This document shows, piece after piece, positions 45,908 through 55,727 of a DNA stretch of 64,000 nt. The stretch spans positions 1 to 64,000 of the forward strand of contig NZ_FWZU01000006.1 of assembly GCF_900177375.1 (NCBI RefSeq), written 5' to 3'. Each line of letters starts with the position of its first letter. Position 1 is the first letter of the stretch. The notes under the pieces were generated by a model that saw only the letters and a program-made list of their open reading frames with translations, was not told the origin of the DNA and did not search any database. Source of the DNA: Desulfovibrio gilichinskyi (GTDB lineage: Bacteria > Desulfobacterota > Desulfovibrionia > Desulfovibrionales > Desulfovibrionaceae). Both the position numbers and the translations under genes were made by a program.

Positions 45908-48721
45908 TTAATATAGCGAATTATTCCCTTTCAAGAAAGCTTCAACTTCGGCAACTGTCATCGGTTTCGAGAATAAATATCCCTGCCCGAATTCACAGCC
46001 CATATTGCGCAGTATTGTTTCCTGTTGCTCAGTCTCCACTCCTTCCGCCACAACGTAAAGTCCTAAATTATGCGCTAAATTAATTATAGCCTTAACAATT
46101 TCAATATTTTCAGGAGATTTTGTAATTCTTCTTATAAAGGTGATGTCTATTTTAAGCTGATCTAAAGGGAATTCCTGTAAATTACTCATGGATGAATACC
46201 CTGTTCCAAAATCATCGATTGAAACCAACACCCCCGCAGACTGAAGCTTGCTGAGCATTTCCACGGCCTGACCGGCCCGTTCCATAATTGCTGTTTCAGT
46301 AATCTCAATTTTTAAATTTTTCGGAGGTAAATCTAACTGCTTAAGGGTTGAAAGGATATTATCAACAAGTGACGTCTGAGAAAATTGACGACCTGAAATA
46401 TTAATAGAAACAGCCAGATCTGCGGCGTTTTCATACTTCGTAATCCAGCCTTTAATTTCGCGGCAAGCCTCGGAAATAACCCAATTTCCAAGTTCAAAAA
46501 TCAATCCTGATTCCTCTGCCATAAGAATAAATTCACTTGGCATTACAAGACCACGTTCAGGATGCAGCCAGCGCAACAAAGCTTCAAAACCTATAACCTC
46601 CTTACTTTCCAAGGAATAAATAGGCTGATAATCCAAGTACAGTTCGTTATTCAGTATGCCGGCACGAAGATCACTCTCCAATTTCATGGCATGCATAGCT
46701 TTATCGAGCATTCGTCTATTGAAGACCTTCATTTTATCGCGGCCTGCTTCTTTAGCCTGATGCATGGCCACATTAGCATTCTGAATTAATTCTTCCGGTT
46801 TTTCATACGTTGACGGACTGAGTATGATTCCGTAGCTGGCCGCAACGCTTATCTTATGCCCGTCAATCAGCATAGGAGTACTAAGAGCTTCCCGTATTCT
46901 GCGAACAATACTGATAGCCTCACGCGGTTTTACAAGCTCTTCAAGAACAACTATAAATTCATCTCCGCCAAACCGAGAAACAGTATCAAGCTCTCTGACA
47001 GAGAGAAGCAGCCTTTTGGAAACTTCAACTAAAAGCTTGTCACCGATATTATGCCCTAGACTGTCATTAATTACCTTAAACCTGTCTAGATCCATAAAAA
47101 TTACGGCATAATAATAATTATTGCGTCTGTGAGACCGCTCGAGACACTTTGTTATTCTGTCACAACATAGAGTTCTGTTGGCAAGTCCTGTAAGCGGGTC
47201 ATGTAGCGCTTCGTATTGAAGCTGTTTTTCCATAAATTTACGTTTAGTTATATCGCGCAGAGAAATTCTTACGCCAAGTGAAGAACCATCTTCAGCAAAA
47301 ACCTGATGTCCTGTCAGAGAAACCCACCGCATCAAACCGTCTTGGCGAAATAAACGCAGATCGGTACCGTCTGCGGAGAGGAATTTTCCAGACAAAGCAT
47401 TCTTCCAGAATCCTCGATCATTTATATGAAGCAATTTTTCAACGCAGCTCGGTCCTTCCATGAAATAAGATTTTGGATACCCGGAAATTCTTTCACAGGA
47501 TGGGCTTACATATCTAACTTGTCCCTCAGCTGATATCCACATTTCCCAGTCAAAAGTATAATCCGCAATAGTCCGGTATTCTTCTTCAGAAGCTCTTAAA
47601 GCTTTTTCAAGCAATTTATGATTTGAAATATCTGTAATAAAGGCGAATAACAGGCGAGTAGAAGCGCTTTCATATAAATTAGTTGCATGAATCGAAATGT
47701 CTATTTCGCTTCCTTTTTTATCGCGAACACTAATTTCAAAGCGGTGGCCTCCATTAATTTTTTCAGCCAGTTTTTCCGAAGCAACACTACCTAATACGGC
47801 AGCAAGCTTTTCACCTAAAATCTCTTCACGAGAAACACCGATCATACGGCAAAATGCCGGGTTTACATCAAGTAAGATTTGATTTTTATCGACCATCAGA
47901 AAACCTTCAGAGGTGGTTTCAACTAATGCCCGATACCGTTTCTCGCTTTTTATAAGAGATTCAGCGGATTTTTCACGTTCATGAATTTCGCCTTTTAAAA
48001 TATTATTTACTTCTTCCAGTCTTTTTTCTCTATTAGCAATCTCTTCTGTCATACGATTAAAACGTGAACCGATCGCAAGAAGTTCAGAGTAGTGTATTTC
48101 TTGAAATCGATATGAAAAATCACCCATTGCCACTTTATCAAGACCCTTTCGCAATTGGCTCATTGGTTTTCGAATAAAATAATCAAGCAAAACTCCGGTA
48201 ATAATATAAATAACTGCAACCGAAATTAAAAATGTAAGGCTTGAAACAAATAAGATCCAATCTAAATTCCGAAGATATGCTTTGCTTGAAAGTTCTAAAC
48301 TTAGAGACCCGATCTTCTCTTTTTCAATATATAGATCTTGAGATCTGACAATTGGATCATCATTGCTTTCACCGGCTCTGACGAAACTAAAGAGTACGCC
48401 GCCATCGACATCAAAAATTTTAAGCTTAGCGAATTGATCATTTTGAGTGTAGGCGCTGCAGACATGTTTGAGTGAGACCATATCAAAATTCCAAATAGGG
48501 AATGTCACGGACTTGGTTAATTGCTCTATATAAGTATCGGCTTTATCTTCAATCTCCTGCCGGAGCATTCTTGACCGTCCGAAATACTCATAAGCAGTGA
48601 CAACCCCGATAATTACGGCAAGCGCAAAAATAAGACACGCGGACAGATCACGAGAAATAGACCGTTCGCCTGAATTAAATCGGAAAAATGATTTTAGTGA
48701 AGAAAGATTCATCCCGAACAT
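45908..48721 (-). CDS. Membrane c-di-GMP enzyme: periplasmic sensor-HAMP-PAS-PAS-GGDEF-EAL
   Basis: 937 residues. TM1 about 28-46, periplasmic sensor to ~155, TM2 156-178, HAMP to ~233, a short coiled coil, PAS domains about 265-375 and 385-500, GGDEF about 515-675, EAL about 690-930. GGDEF motif intact (RFGGDEF), with an inhibitory I-site RxxD (RELD) five residues before it. EAL intact (GFEALLRW) with DDFGTGYSS. It can in principle both make and degrade c-di-GMP. Monocistronic. Confidence 0.94.
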   Translation of the reverse strand: MFGMNLSSLKSFFRFNSGERSISRDLSACLIFALAVIIGVVTAYEYFGRSRMLRQEIEDKADTYIEQLTKSVTFPIWNFDMVSLKHVCSAYTQNDQFAKLKIFDVDGGVLFSFVRAGESNDDPIVRSQDLYIEKEKIGSLSLELSSKAYLRNLDWILFVSSLTFLISVAVIYIITGVLLDYFIRKPMSQLRKGLDKVAMGDFSYRFQEIHYSELLAIGSRFNRMTEEIANREKRLEEVNNILKGEIHEREKSAESLIKSEKRYRALVETTSEGFLMVDKNQILLDVNPAFCRMIGVSREEILGEKLAAVLGSVASEKLAEKINGGHRFEISVRDKKGSEIDISIHATNLYESASTRLLFAFITDISNHKLLEKALRASEEEYRTIADYTFDWEMWISAEGQVRYVSPSCERISGYPKSYFMEGPSCVEKLLHINDRGFWKNALSGKFLSADGTDLRLFRQDGLMRWVSLTGHQVFAEDGSSLGVRISLRDITKRKFMEKQLQYEALHDPLTGLANRTLCCDRITKCLERSHRRNNYYYAVIFMDLDRFKVINDSLGHNIGDKLLVEVSKRLLLSVRELDTVSRFGGDEFIVVLEELVKPREAISIVRRIREALSTPMLIDGHKISVAASYGIILSPSTYEKPEELIQNANVAMHQAKEAGRDKMKVFNRRMLDKAMHAMKLESDLRAGILNNELYLDYQPIYSLESKEVIGFEALLRWLHPERGLVMPSEFILMAEESGLIFELGNWVISEACREIKGWITKYENAADLAVSINISGRQFSQTSLVDNILSTLKQLDLPPKNLKIEITETAIMERAGQAVEMLSKLQSAGVLVSIDDFGTGYSSMSNLQEFPLDQLKIDITFIRRITKSPENIEIVKAIINLAHNLGLYVVAEGVETEQQETILRNMGCEFGQGYLFSKPMTVAEVEAFLKGNNSLY

Positions 48722-48960
48722 ATTTTATTATACCAAGTAAAAAAAACTAAATGTTACTTAAAAGAAGCTAAGTTCAAAATGCTGAAAAAGTACACAAGTA
48801 CTTCACTGCAAGGCTCTTACCCGTAACATATTTATATTACAATAATAACAATTATTAAGCTTAAAAACTATAAAAGCTATCGTGACAACCTACAAATATA
48901 ATTCTGTTTTATTATATAGGCTAAATAGAATATGAAGATATTATAATGTCAGAAAAAAAA

Positions 48961-49638
48961 TCAACTACACTCCGAGGACAAATTCTTCTCGGATAATACT
49001 ACCTCCGCCAGCGCATTTATGACACACGCGGCCAGCGCAGACCCACCTTTTCTTCCTGCAATTGAAATATATGGAATACAGCCGTAATTCATCAGCAGAT
49101 CTTTTGATTCAGCAGCATTTACAAACCCTACAGGCATACCCACAACTAAAGCGGGAATTTCCATTTTCCCAGCTTCAATGAGCCGGATAAGTCTTATCAA
49201 GGCCGTCGGAGCATTTCCTATTACATGAATAGCCGGTTTAAGTTTATTTGCAGCAAGTTCCAGAGCGGCGTGAGCTCTTGTTGTAGAATTATGTTTCGCA
49301 GCCGCAATTACTTCAGGGTCGTTCATCAGACAACGAACTTCGCACCCCAAAGGAACCGTTCTGCGCACAGGTATTCCACACCGGGCCATTTCTGTATCAG
49401 TTACAAGAGTACACCCGGCACGCAGTGAATTCAAACCGTTAACAACAGCTTCCGGATGAAAACGAACAAGATCTATAAGTTCAAAATCGGCAGTGGTATG
49501 AACCATTCTTCTTACTATTTGCCATTCAATACCTTGAAATTTTCGAGGTTCTGGAACTTCAGAATCAATTATTTCAAAGGATTTTTTTTCAATATCTTCG
49601 GGCCTTGCAACAGTAAGAAATTCAACTTTATCAACCAC
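48961..49638 (-). CDS. cbiC: Precorrin-8X methylmutase
   Basis: 225 residues. Catalytic His in RRMVHTTAD, plus GCTLVTDTEMARCGI and VGMPVGFVNAAESK. It forms cobyrinic/hydrogenobyrinic acid in B12 synthesis. No other cobalamin genes are in the window; its start overlaps the end of deoC by 8 bases. Confidence 0.95.
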   Translation of the reverse strand: MVDKVEFLTVARPEDIEKKSFEIIDSEVPEPRKFQGIEWQIVRRMVHTTADFELIDLVRFHPEAVVNGLNSLRAGCTLVTDTEMARCGIPVRRTVPLGCEVRCLMNDPEVIAAAKHNSTTRAHAALELAANKLKPAIHVIGNAPTALIRLIRLIEAGKMEIPALVVGMPVGFVNAAESKDLLMNYGCIPYISIAGRKGGSALAACVINALAEVVLSEKNLSSECS

Positions 49639-50296
49639 TGATTGTCTCCTGAATAATTTTTAATGAAGAAGATGTGCCAAGGCGAGAAGCTCCGGCATCG
49701 ATAAGCGCGCAAGCATGGGCATACGATTTAATACCGCCGCTGGCTTTTACTCCGACAGAATTACCTACTATAGCGCGCATCAGCTTTATATCCTCAACAG
49801 TAGCACTGCCGCAACTGAATCCGGTGCATGTTTTAACAAATGAAGCCCCGCCCTTAACAGCCAGCTCGCACGCTTGTTTTTTTTGATCATCATCAAGAAG
49901 ACCTGTTTCAATAATAGCCTTAACAGGAACACCGCCTGCTCCTTCAACTGTCAAAAAAATATCTTTTAGAAAAGTATTAATATCACCAGCTTTCAAAGCT
50001 CCGATATTTACAACCATATCAAGTTCTTGTGCACCTTTTTCTACCGCCCTCATAGCTTCAACCATTTTAACCTCAGTAAGGGTGGCTCCTGAAGGAAATC
50101 CTATGACAGCACAGACTTTTGCCTTTTCAGCACGCAATAGGTCCGCAGCCTGCGCTATATGCCATGGATAGATGCAAACAGAAGCAAATCCGTATTCAAC
50201 GGCCTCGCTGCAAAGTTGCTCAATGTCCGCCGGTCCGGCAGATATATCTAAAAGAGTGTGGTCTACATAAGAAGCAAAATCTTTGATAATTTCCAT
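49631..50296 (-). CDS. deoC: Deoxyribose-phosphate aldolase
   Basis: About 221 residues from ATG 50296 with GGAGG five bases upstream. Schiff-base Lys in FVKTCTGF and the second Lys in VKASGGI; opening YVDHTLLD. It splits deoxyribose-5-phosphate into glyceraldehyde-3-phosphate and acetaldehyde. Overlaps cbiC. Confidence 0.95.
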   Translation of the reverse strand: MEIIKDFASYVDHTLLDISAGPADIEQLCSEAVEYGFASVCIYPWHIAQAADLLRAEKAKVCAVIGFPSGATLTEVKMVEAMRAVEKGAQELDMVVNIGALKAGDINTFLKDIFLTVEGAGGVPVKAIIETGLLDDDQKKQACELAVKGGASFVKTCTGFSCGSATVEDIKLMRAIVGNSVGVKASGGIKSYAHACALIDAGASRLGTSSSLKIIQETISG

Positions 50297-50546
50297 TTCG
50301 ACCTCCTGAGTTTTGATCAACCAACATCATAAATTAATTATTTTTTTAAATAAAATTAAATTATTATTAGAACGAAATAACAGTACAAATTTCCTATTAA
50401 AATAACATTAAGTTAATAAGGGCAACTGGTCAAAAGAAAACGCTGATTAAATTTGATAATCTGATCAAGAATTCTGACAGAATCTCTCAACTGCGGACAG
50501 TTATTCAAAATAACATTATCAGCGGTAAAATATTGAAGCATAGTAA

Positions 50547-51428
50547 TCAAATCGGAAATTTTTCCCGTGTCAAAGCCAGCCAGGCTCTTGCTGCGGGAGA
50601 AAGTTTGGCTTCTTTGCGCCAGATCAATGCTGCTTTCCAGCGCAGATCCGGTTCATTAACGCAAACCGCCTTTAGAGGACTAAGTCTTCTTTCCTCAATC
50701 ATGACCTGTGGCACTAATGGAACGCCGAGCCCCGCCGCCGCCAAGGCAACGATGAAATCCATCTGACTGCTACGAGCCGAAGCATGCGGAATAAATCCAC
50801 GTTTTCTACATGCCTCCTCAATACGTTCATTTAGAATGAATCCGTGTTCGAAGAGAATGAAAGATGATGAAGCAAGTTCGGCAAGCTGAATATTGCGCCG
50901 ATTCCGCAATGGATGATCCGCCCACAAAAGAGCCATCAGAGGTGCATCATGCACCGCCTGCCATTCAAACGAATCAGACACGGGCAGCAGCGAAACAGCA
51001 AGTTCCACCTCTCCGGCCAGAATTGCGGCCTCAAGATGAGCACTTCCCTGTTCTAAAAGTTCAATTTCCACGCCGGGATAGCGACTGCGAAAGATAGTGA
51101 ACAATGGTGCAAAAAGTTTCGCGCTGCCGAAAATCGGCAACCCTAAACGTAATTTACCGGTTAACAATCCCTTGAGCTCAGTTAATTCAGAATGGATATG
51201 CTCGGCCTCTGCAAGCATGGTCACAGCTCTGGCATAAACGAGTTCACCAGCCTCGGTAAGTCTGGCCCCGCCACTCAGGCGAGTGAAAAGGGCTTCACCG
51301 AGTTCATCCTCAAGCTGCTTTACAGCTTTGCTAACTGTGGACTGAGTAGAAAAAAGAACTCGGGCCGCTTGAGAAAAGCCCCCCTGCCTAGCCACTTCCA
51401 CCAGAGTTTTAAGATTGCGTAGTTCCAT
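50547..51428 (-). CDS. LysR-family regulator, divergent from cidAB-like genes (CidR-like)
   Basis: 293 residues. N-terminal winged helix (LKTLVEVARQGGFSQAAR, STQSTVSKAVKQLE) and an effector-binding domain. Its start lies 92 bases from the divergent CidA/LrgA-like gene. CidR of Bacillus and Staphylococcus is a LysR protein controlling cidAB in response to acetate/pyruvate. The inverted repeat at 51433-51447 is the likely operator. Confidence 0.9.
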   Translation of the reverse strand: MELRNLKTLVEVARQGGFSQAARVLFSTQSTVSKAVKQLEDELGEALFTRLSGGARLTEAGELVYARAVTMLAEAEHIHSELTELKGLLTGKLRLGLPIFGSAKLFAPLFTIFRSRYPGVEIELLEQGSAHLEAAILAGEVELAVSLLPVSDSFEWQAVHDAPLMALLWADHPLRNRRNIQLAELASSSFILFEHGFILNERIEEACRKRGFIPHASARSSQMDFIVALAAAGLGVPLVPQVMIEERRLSPLKAVCVNEPDLRWKAALIWRKEAKLSPAARAWLALTREKFPI

Positions 51429-51432
51429 TGGT

Positions 51433-51447
51433 ATTCCTTTTTGGAAT
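51433..51447. promoter_or_regulatory. Likely LysR operator
   Basis: ATTCC-N5-GGAAT, a perfect inverted repeat containing a T-N11-A LysR box. It sits five bases upstream of the LysR start codon and overlaps its ribosome site, in the divergent promoter region. Confidence 0.55.
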
Positions 51448-51520
51448 GGATAGCGTTCTAATAATTCATTTCACAACTACATCTATCAAGTCTAGTTTGC
51501 AAGGCAAGGAGACTTTTGCA

Positions 51521-51925
51521 ATGACAACTAGAACAACAAATGCTCTTTCATTTTTTGAAAAGAGCCTGCAAACGACTTTTCAAGTCGGTATGCTGATCGG
51601 ATTATGGTGGCTTTGCCAATTAGCAACTCAATCATTCAGGGTGGAAATACCCGGAGGAGTATTAGGGTTGCTGGTGCTGGTCATCCTGCTTTTATCGGGA
51701 TGGATGCCGGTTAAGTGGATATCCCGCGGAGCCGGATTTCTATTAGATCATTTATTACTTTTTTTTGTTCCGGCAGCAATGACCCTGCTGAACCATCCAG
51801 AATTTCTGGGATGGATAGGTGTGAAAATTTTAGTAGTTGTAGTTTTCGGTATAACTTTGGTCATGATTGGCACTTCCATGGCCGTAGAATGGCATTTACT
51901 TATGAGGTCGCGTCATGCACGCTGA
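51521..51925 (+). CDS. CidA/LrgA-family membrane protein
   Basis: About 134 residues from ATG 51521 with AAGGAG upstream. Four membrane segments; motif VEIPGGVLGLLVLVILL is typical. Holin-like family, linked to murein hydrolase control or to small-acid export. Overlaps the next gene by 11 bases. Confidence 0.88.
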   Translation: MTTRTTNALSFFEKSLQTTFQVGMLIGLWWLCQLATQSFRVEIPGGVLGLLVLVILLLSGWMPVKWISRGAGFLLDHLLLFFVPAAMTLLNHPEFLGWIGVKILVVVVFGITLVMIGTSMAVEWHLLMRSRHAR

Positions 51926-52604
51926 TATAATTGCATTTTTTTGGATAACAGCCACTTGTTTCTGTTATCTGTTTGCGCGGGTAGTGCATGGTAGAGTTGG
52001 AGCATGGTGGTCATCACCATTACTTGTCGCCTGCGTTTTCTGTCTGGTTTTGGCTTTGTCGCTGCACACCAGTTATCGAGACTACATGCAAGGCGGAAAA
52101 TGGCTGATCATGTTGCTTGGTCCGGCCACTGTCGCATTCGCCTTGCCGATTTATGAGCAACGGGCATTACTACGTAAGCATTGGTCGACATTACTGTTCG
52201 GGGTGGCCTTTGGGTGTGTTCTTGCTCTCGGCGGTACATGGCTGATGTCCGGCTGGTTGGGCCTATCTAATGGGCTGCGGTTATCCATGTTACCACGATC
52301 GTTCACAACTCCATTCGCCATGGCTTTTGCGAAAGATGTCGGAGGCTCACCGGATCTGGCTGCTGTCTGTGTTATTGCAACCGGAGTTCTCGGAGCATCA
52401 CTTGGCGGAATATTACTTCGTATCCTGCCCTTGCAATCATCCTTTGCACGAGGAGTTATGTTCGGCATGGGAGCACATGGCGCAGGAGTCGCCAAAGCGA
52501 GAGAGTTCGGCAAGGAAGAAGAAGCCGTAGCCGGACTGGTCATGGTTCTTGCCGGAGTAACCTGCGCGTTAATAGGACTGGCCGTTTCAATGCTCGGAAT
52601 ATAA
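51915..52604 (+). CDS. CidB/LrgB-family membrane protein
   Basis: 229 residues, several membrane segments. Family signature SMLPRSFTTPFAMAFAKDVGG and GAHGAGVAKARE. Partner of the CidA-like protein; the pair may form a transport or holin-like complex in the inner membrane. Confidence 0.9.
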   Translation: MHADIIAFFWITATCFCYLFARVVHGRVGAWWSSPLLVACVFCLVLALSLHTSYRDYMQGGKWLIMLLGPATVAFALPIYEQRALLRKHWSTLLFGVAFGCVLALGGTWLMSGWLGLSNGLRLSMLPRSFTTPFAMAFAKDVGGSPDLAAVCVIATGVLGASLGGILLRILPLQSSFARGVMFGMGAHGAGVAKAREFGKEEEAVAGLVMVLAGVTCALIGLAVSMLGI

Positions 52605-52632
52605 AACTGAATAAAATCAAAACAACTGATCG

Positions 52633-53328
52633 TTAACGGTCACGAGCCTGATAACGGGCAAGATGCTTTTCCATTCTGCGGCTGATATAAGTTAAAACAT
52701 AACAAACAATAAAATAAAGAACTGCAATGGTAATAAAAATTTCTGTAGGAGCAGAAAGCGTTCTGTTATTTACCTGAGTTGCTGTGCGGGTAAGCTCGTT
52801 AACTCCGATAATATAGGCAAGTGAAGTATCTTTGGTAAGTGAAACAAACTGATTAACAAATGATGGAATCATGTTTCTAAGAGCCTGCGGAAGAATAATA
52901 TAACGCATCGCCTGATAATGAGAAAGCCCTGTTCCTCTTGCGGCTTCCATCTGTCCACTTGGCAAAGCCACAACTCCGGCTTTAACAATTTCTGCTATAT
53001 ATGCACCGGTAAAAACAATAAATGCGACAAGGGCGCAATAAAATTCAGGCAGGGATGTACCCAAAAGAACAGGAGCTAAGAAATAGAACCAGAAAATAAG
53101 CATGAGCAAAGGCACACCGCGGATAACTTCAATATAAAACACCGCGAGATATTTAACCAGCATATTACGGGAAAGTCGCATTAATCCGGCAGCAAGGCCT
53201 ATCCAGAATGCTCCGAAAATACCGAGCACAGCAAGGATAATGCTGACAGCCAGCCCGCCGAGAGGTCCTTTGGGAAATGCTCCCCAAAGAAAATAATCAA
53301 AGTTGTTCCAAACTACATCCCATTGCAC
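52633..53328 (-). CDS. Polar amino acid ABC transporter permease (HisM/GlnP type), second
   Basis: 231 residues, about five membrane segments. EAA loop QMEAARGTGLSHYQAMRYIILPQA is diagnostic (split here: QMEAARGTGLSH, then YQAMRYIILPQA). Heterodimer partner of the permease upstream, 12 bases away. A weak hairpin overlaps its stop. Confidence 0.93.
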   Translation of the reverse strand: MQWDVVWNNFDYFLWGAFPKGPLGGLAVSIILAVLGIFGAFWIGLAAGLMRLSRNMLVKYLAVFYIEVIRGVPLLMLIFWFYFLAPVLLGTSLPEFYCALVAFIVFTGAYIAEIVKAGVVALPSGQMEAARGTGLSHYQAMRYIILPQALRNMIPSFVNQFVSLTKDTSLAYIIGVNELTRTATQVNNRTLSAPTEIFITIAVLYFIVCYVLTYISRRMEKHLARYQARDR

Positions 53329-53340
53329 TAGCGGCCACCC

Positions 53341-54042
53341 CTAATATTTAATTTGAATCAGATAATGCTTATTGTACATGTTAATTGAAAACGACACGAT
53401 CAGCGAAATGACAAGATAAATTACCGTTGCTACCGTAAACGCTTCAAATCCATGAAAAGAATATGACTGAATCTGCCGTGCCATGTAGGTAAGATCCATA
53501 ACTCCGATGGTCATTACCAACGAAGAATTCTTGATCAGGTTGAGAGACTGCGAAATAAGCGGCGGGATGATAATTCTAAATGCTTGAGGAAGAATTACAA
53601 ACCTGTAAGCCTGCAAAAAAGAAAGACCGGTCGCACGTGACGCTTCAAGTTGATTCTTCGGAATTGAATTAATTCCAGCTCTGATCTCTTCTGCGATAAA
53701 TGCGGAGGTATAAAAAGTAAGAGAAATAACCCCAGCCGCAAACTCAAAATCATGATCATACAACCAAGTATTCCACGCATCCGGCAGTATGGAATATGAG
53801 CCGAAATACCAGAAAAATATTTGAATCAATAGAGGTGTATTTCTAAAAAATTCAACAAATGCAAAGCTGAACCATTCAAAAGGTTTAAACTTTGACATGC
53901 GCATTACGGCAATAAGGGTTCCGAGGATCATTGTAAAACCGATCGATACAGCTGAAATCTTAAGGGTAACTTTTACCCCGTCAAGAATCCATTGCCCGTA
54001 TTGCCCGGTTAAGACCAGACCCCAATCAAACTGGTAGTTCAA
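53341..54042 (-). CDS. Polar amino acid ABC transporter permease (HisQ/GlnP type), first
   Basis: About 233 residues from a TTG at 54042 (reads MNYQFDWG as start), with GGAT upstream. A GTG at 54075 lies inside a strong hairpin and is unlikely. EAA loop KNQLEASRATGLSFLQAYRF. Confidence 0.92.
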   Translation of the reverse strand: MNYQFDWGLVLTGQYGQWILDGVKVTLKISAVSIGFTMILGTLIAVMRMSKFKPFEWFSFAFVEFFRNTPLLIQIFFWYFGSYSILPDAWNTWLYDHDFEFAAGVISLTFYTSAFIAEEIRAGINSIPKNQLEASRATGLSFLQAYRFVILPQAFRIIIPPLISQSLNLIKNSSLVMTIGVMDLTYMARQIQSYSFHGFEAFTVATVIYLVISLIVSFSINMYNKHYLIQIKY

Positions 54043-54061
54043 GGCTTTTATCCGTTGTTTT

Positions 54062-54092
54062 CGGAAGGGCTGCACCCGGCGCAGCCCTTCCG
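54062..54092 (-). terminator. Strong hairpin between binding protein and permease genes
   Basis: Perfect 12-bp GC-rich stem CGGAAGGGCTGC/GCAGCCCTTCCG with a 7-base loop and no T-run. Likely lowers or protects expression so that the binding protein exceeds the permeases. Confidence 0.65.
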
Positions 54093-54126
54093 TTGCTAAT
54101 CAATTAACCCTAGTAAACTTTACCTA

Positions 54127-54942
54127 CTAAGGCCAAAGTTCCATCTGCCAAGTCAAAGGCAGAGCGTACTTGGTATCAGGTCCGAACCATTTATCGTAAA
54201 CTTTCTGGTAATCGCCGCTCTTCCACATTTCGATGAGAGCAAAGTTTACAGCATCACGGAAATTAGATTCATTTTCTGGCAGCCCCAGACCGTAAGGTTC
54301 AGGAGAAATGAAATCACCGACGATTTCCCAGCCTGCCGGATCAGGATCAGAGTTTTTGAGTCCGAGGAGGATAGTTGAGTCAGTAGTTACAGCCTTAACC
54401 TTGCCCTGTTTGAGAGCAAGAAATGCCTGAGGATAACCTTCGAAAGAAAGTACCTTGGTATCAGGCTGAACTTTCAGAATATTCTGTTCAGAAGTGGAAC
54501 CTTTAGCAGTACCGACTTTCTGACCTTTAAGGTCCGCAGCGGATTTGATGCCGGAACCTTTTTTAACGAGCAGCTTCTGTCCGTCCATAAAATAAGTGAT
54601 ACTGAAGTCGATGGTATCGTCACGGGCAATTTTATGAGTCATGGTTGCTGCTGCAAGGTCAATTGAACCCTGAACAAGCATTGGGATACGAGTTGCAGAA
54701 GTTACAGGTTTGAACTCTGCTTTAACTCCGAGCTGTTTTGCAATATAGTTACATACATCAATGTCCATACCTACAAGTTGCTTTGAATTTTCATCGATGT
54801 AACCAAAAGGAACAACAGCATCCTTAACACCGCAGATAAGCACTCCGCGATCTTTAATTTCCTGCAGTTTATCTGCAAAAGCACTGGAAGCACAAAGAGC
54901 CATAGCCAAGACCACAGCTACCATGATTGAAAGTTTTCTCAT
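54127..54942 (-). CDS. Polar amino acid ABC transporter substrate-binding protein
   Basis: About 271 residues from ATG 54942 (GGGAGG just upstream). Signal peptide MRKLSIMVAVVLAMALC... ending near SSAFA. Family 3 motifs: GVLICGVKDAVVPFGYID, VGMDIDVCNYIAKQLGV. Glutamine, glutamate or another polar amino acid is the likely ligand. Confidence 0.93.
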   Translation of the reverse strand: MRKLSIMVAVVLAMALCASSAFADKLQEIKDRGVLICGVKDAVVPFGYIDENSKQLVGMDIDVCNYIAKQLGVKAEFKPVTSATRIPMLVQGSIDLAAATMTHKIARDDTIDFSITYFMDGQKLLVKKGSGIKSAADLKGQKVGTAKGSTSEQNILKVQPDTKVLSFEGYPQAFLALKQGKVKAVTTDSTILLGLKNSDPDPAGWEIVGDFISPEPYGLGLPENESNFRDAVNFALIEMWKSGDYQKVYDKWFGPDTKYALPLTWQMELWP

Positions 54943-54998
54943 ACATCCTCCCAAAAACATTTTTAAGGTTTAGCCCATGCTATCAACATAGCAGACAG

Positions 54999-55727
54999 CT
55001 ACAATATTTCCTTCAAAAACAATTTAGCACGATCATGTTGAGGATTCTTAAAAAATTCTTCCGGTGGCGCCTGTTCAATAACTTCACCGCCATCCATAAA
55101 TACAACTCTATCGGCAACTTCGCGGGCAAATCCCATTTCATGCGTAACGCAAAGCATGGTCATTCCTTCGCGGGCCAGGTCTTTCATAACGTTTAAAACT
55201 TCATTAATCATTTCCGGGTCAAGCGCAGATGTCGGTTCATCAAAAAGCATAACTTTGGGCTTCATTGCCAAAGCTCTGGCGATAGCGACTCGCTGTTGCT
55301 GTCCGCCGGACAATTCTGCGGGATATTTATGGGCCTGATCGTGGATACCGACTCTATCAAGTAACTTCAGGGCTGTTTCTTCAGCTTCCTCGCGCGGAGT
55401 ATTGCGCACTTTCTGGGGAGCAAGAGTAACATTCTTCAATACTGTTAAATGAGGATAAAGATTGAACTGCTGAAAAACGATACCGATCTCCGCGCGCAAT
55501 TCATTTATATTAACACTCTTGTCCAGAATATCTTTTCCATCAAAAATGATGGACCCTTTCTGATAATCTTCAAGTCTGTTTATGCAGCGGATAAAAGTAC
55601 TTTTACCGGACCCGCTAGGTCCGCAGATAACAAGAACTTCGCCTGTATCCACATGATCATTAATACCTTTAAGTACGTGGAAATCTCCATACCATTTGTG
55701 AAGATTCTTAATTTCGATCATCGACAT
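54999..55727 (-). CDS. Polar amino acid ABC transporter ATP-binding protein (GlnQ-like)
   Basis: About 242 residues from ATG 55727. Walker [10 protein letters not shown], signature LSGGQQQR, Walker [16 protein letters not shown]-loop VTHEMGFA. First gene of the operon glnQ-like, binding protein, two permeases. Confidence 0.95.
   Translation of the reverse strand: MSMIEIKNLHKWYGDFHVLKGINDHVDTGEVLVICGPSGSGKSTFIRCINRLEDYQKGSIIFDGKDILDKSVNINELRAEIGIVFQQFNLYPHLTVLKNVTLAPQKVRNTPREEAEETALKLLDRVGIHDQAHKYPAELSGGQQQRVAIARALAMKPKVMLFDEPTSALDPEMINEVLNVMKDLAREGMTMLCVTHEMGFAREVADRVVFMDGGEVIEQAPPEEFFKNPQHDRAKLFLKEIL

Noticed and set aside
52620-52645. Terminator between cidB-like and permease genes
   Set aside because: The inverted repeat (TGATCG-TTAA-CGGTCA) has a mismatch and overlaps the permease stop; too weak to list as a feature.
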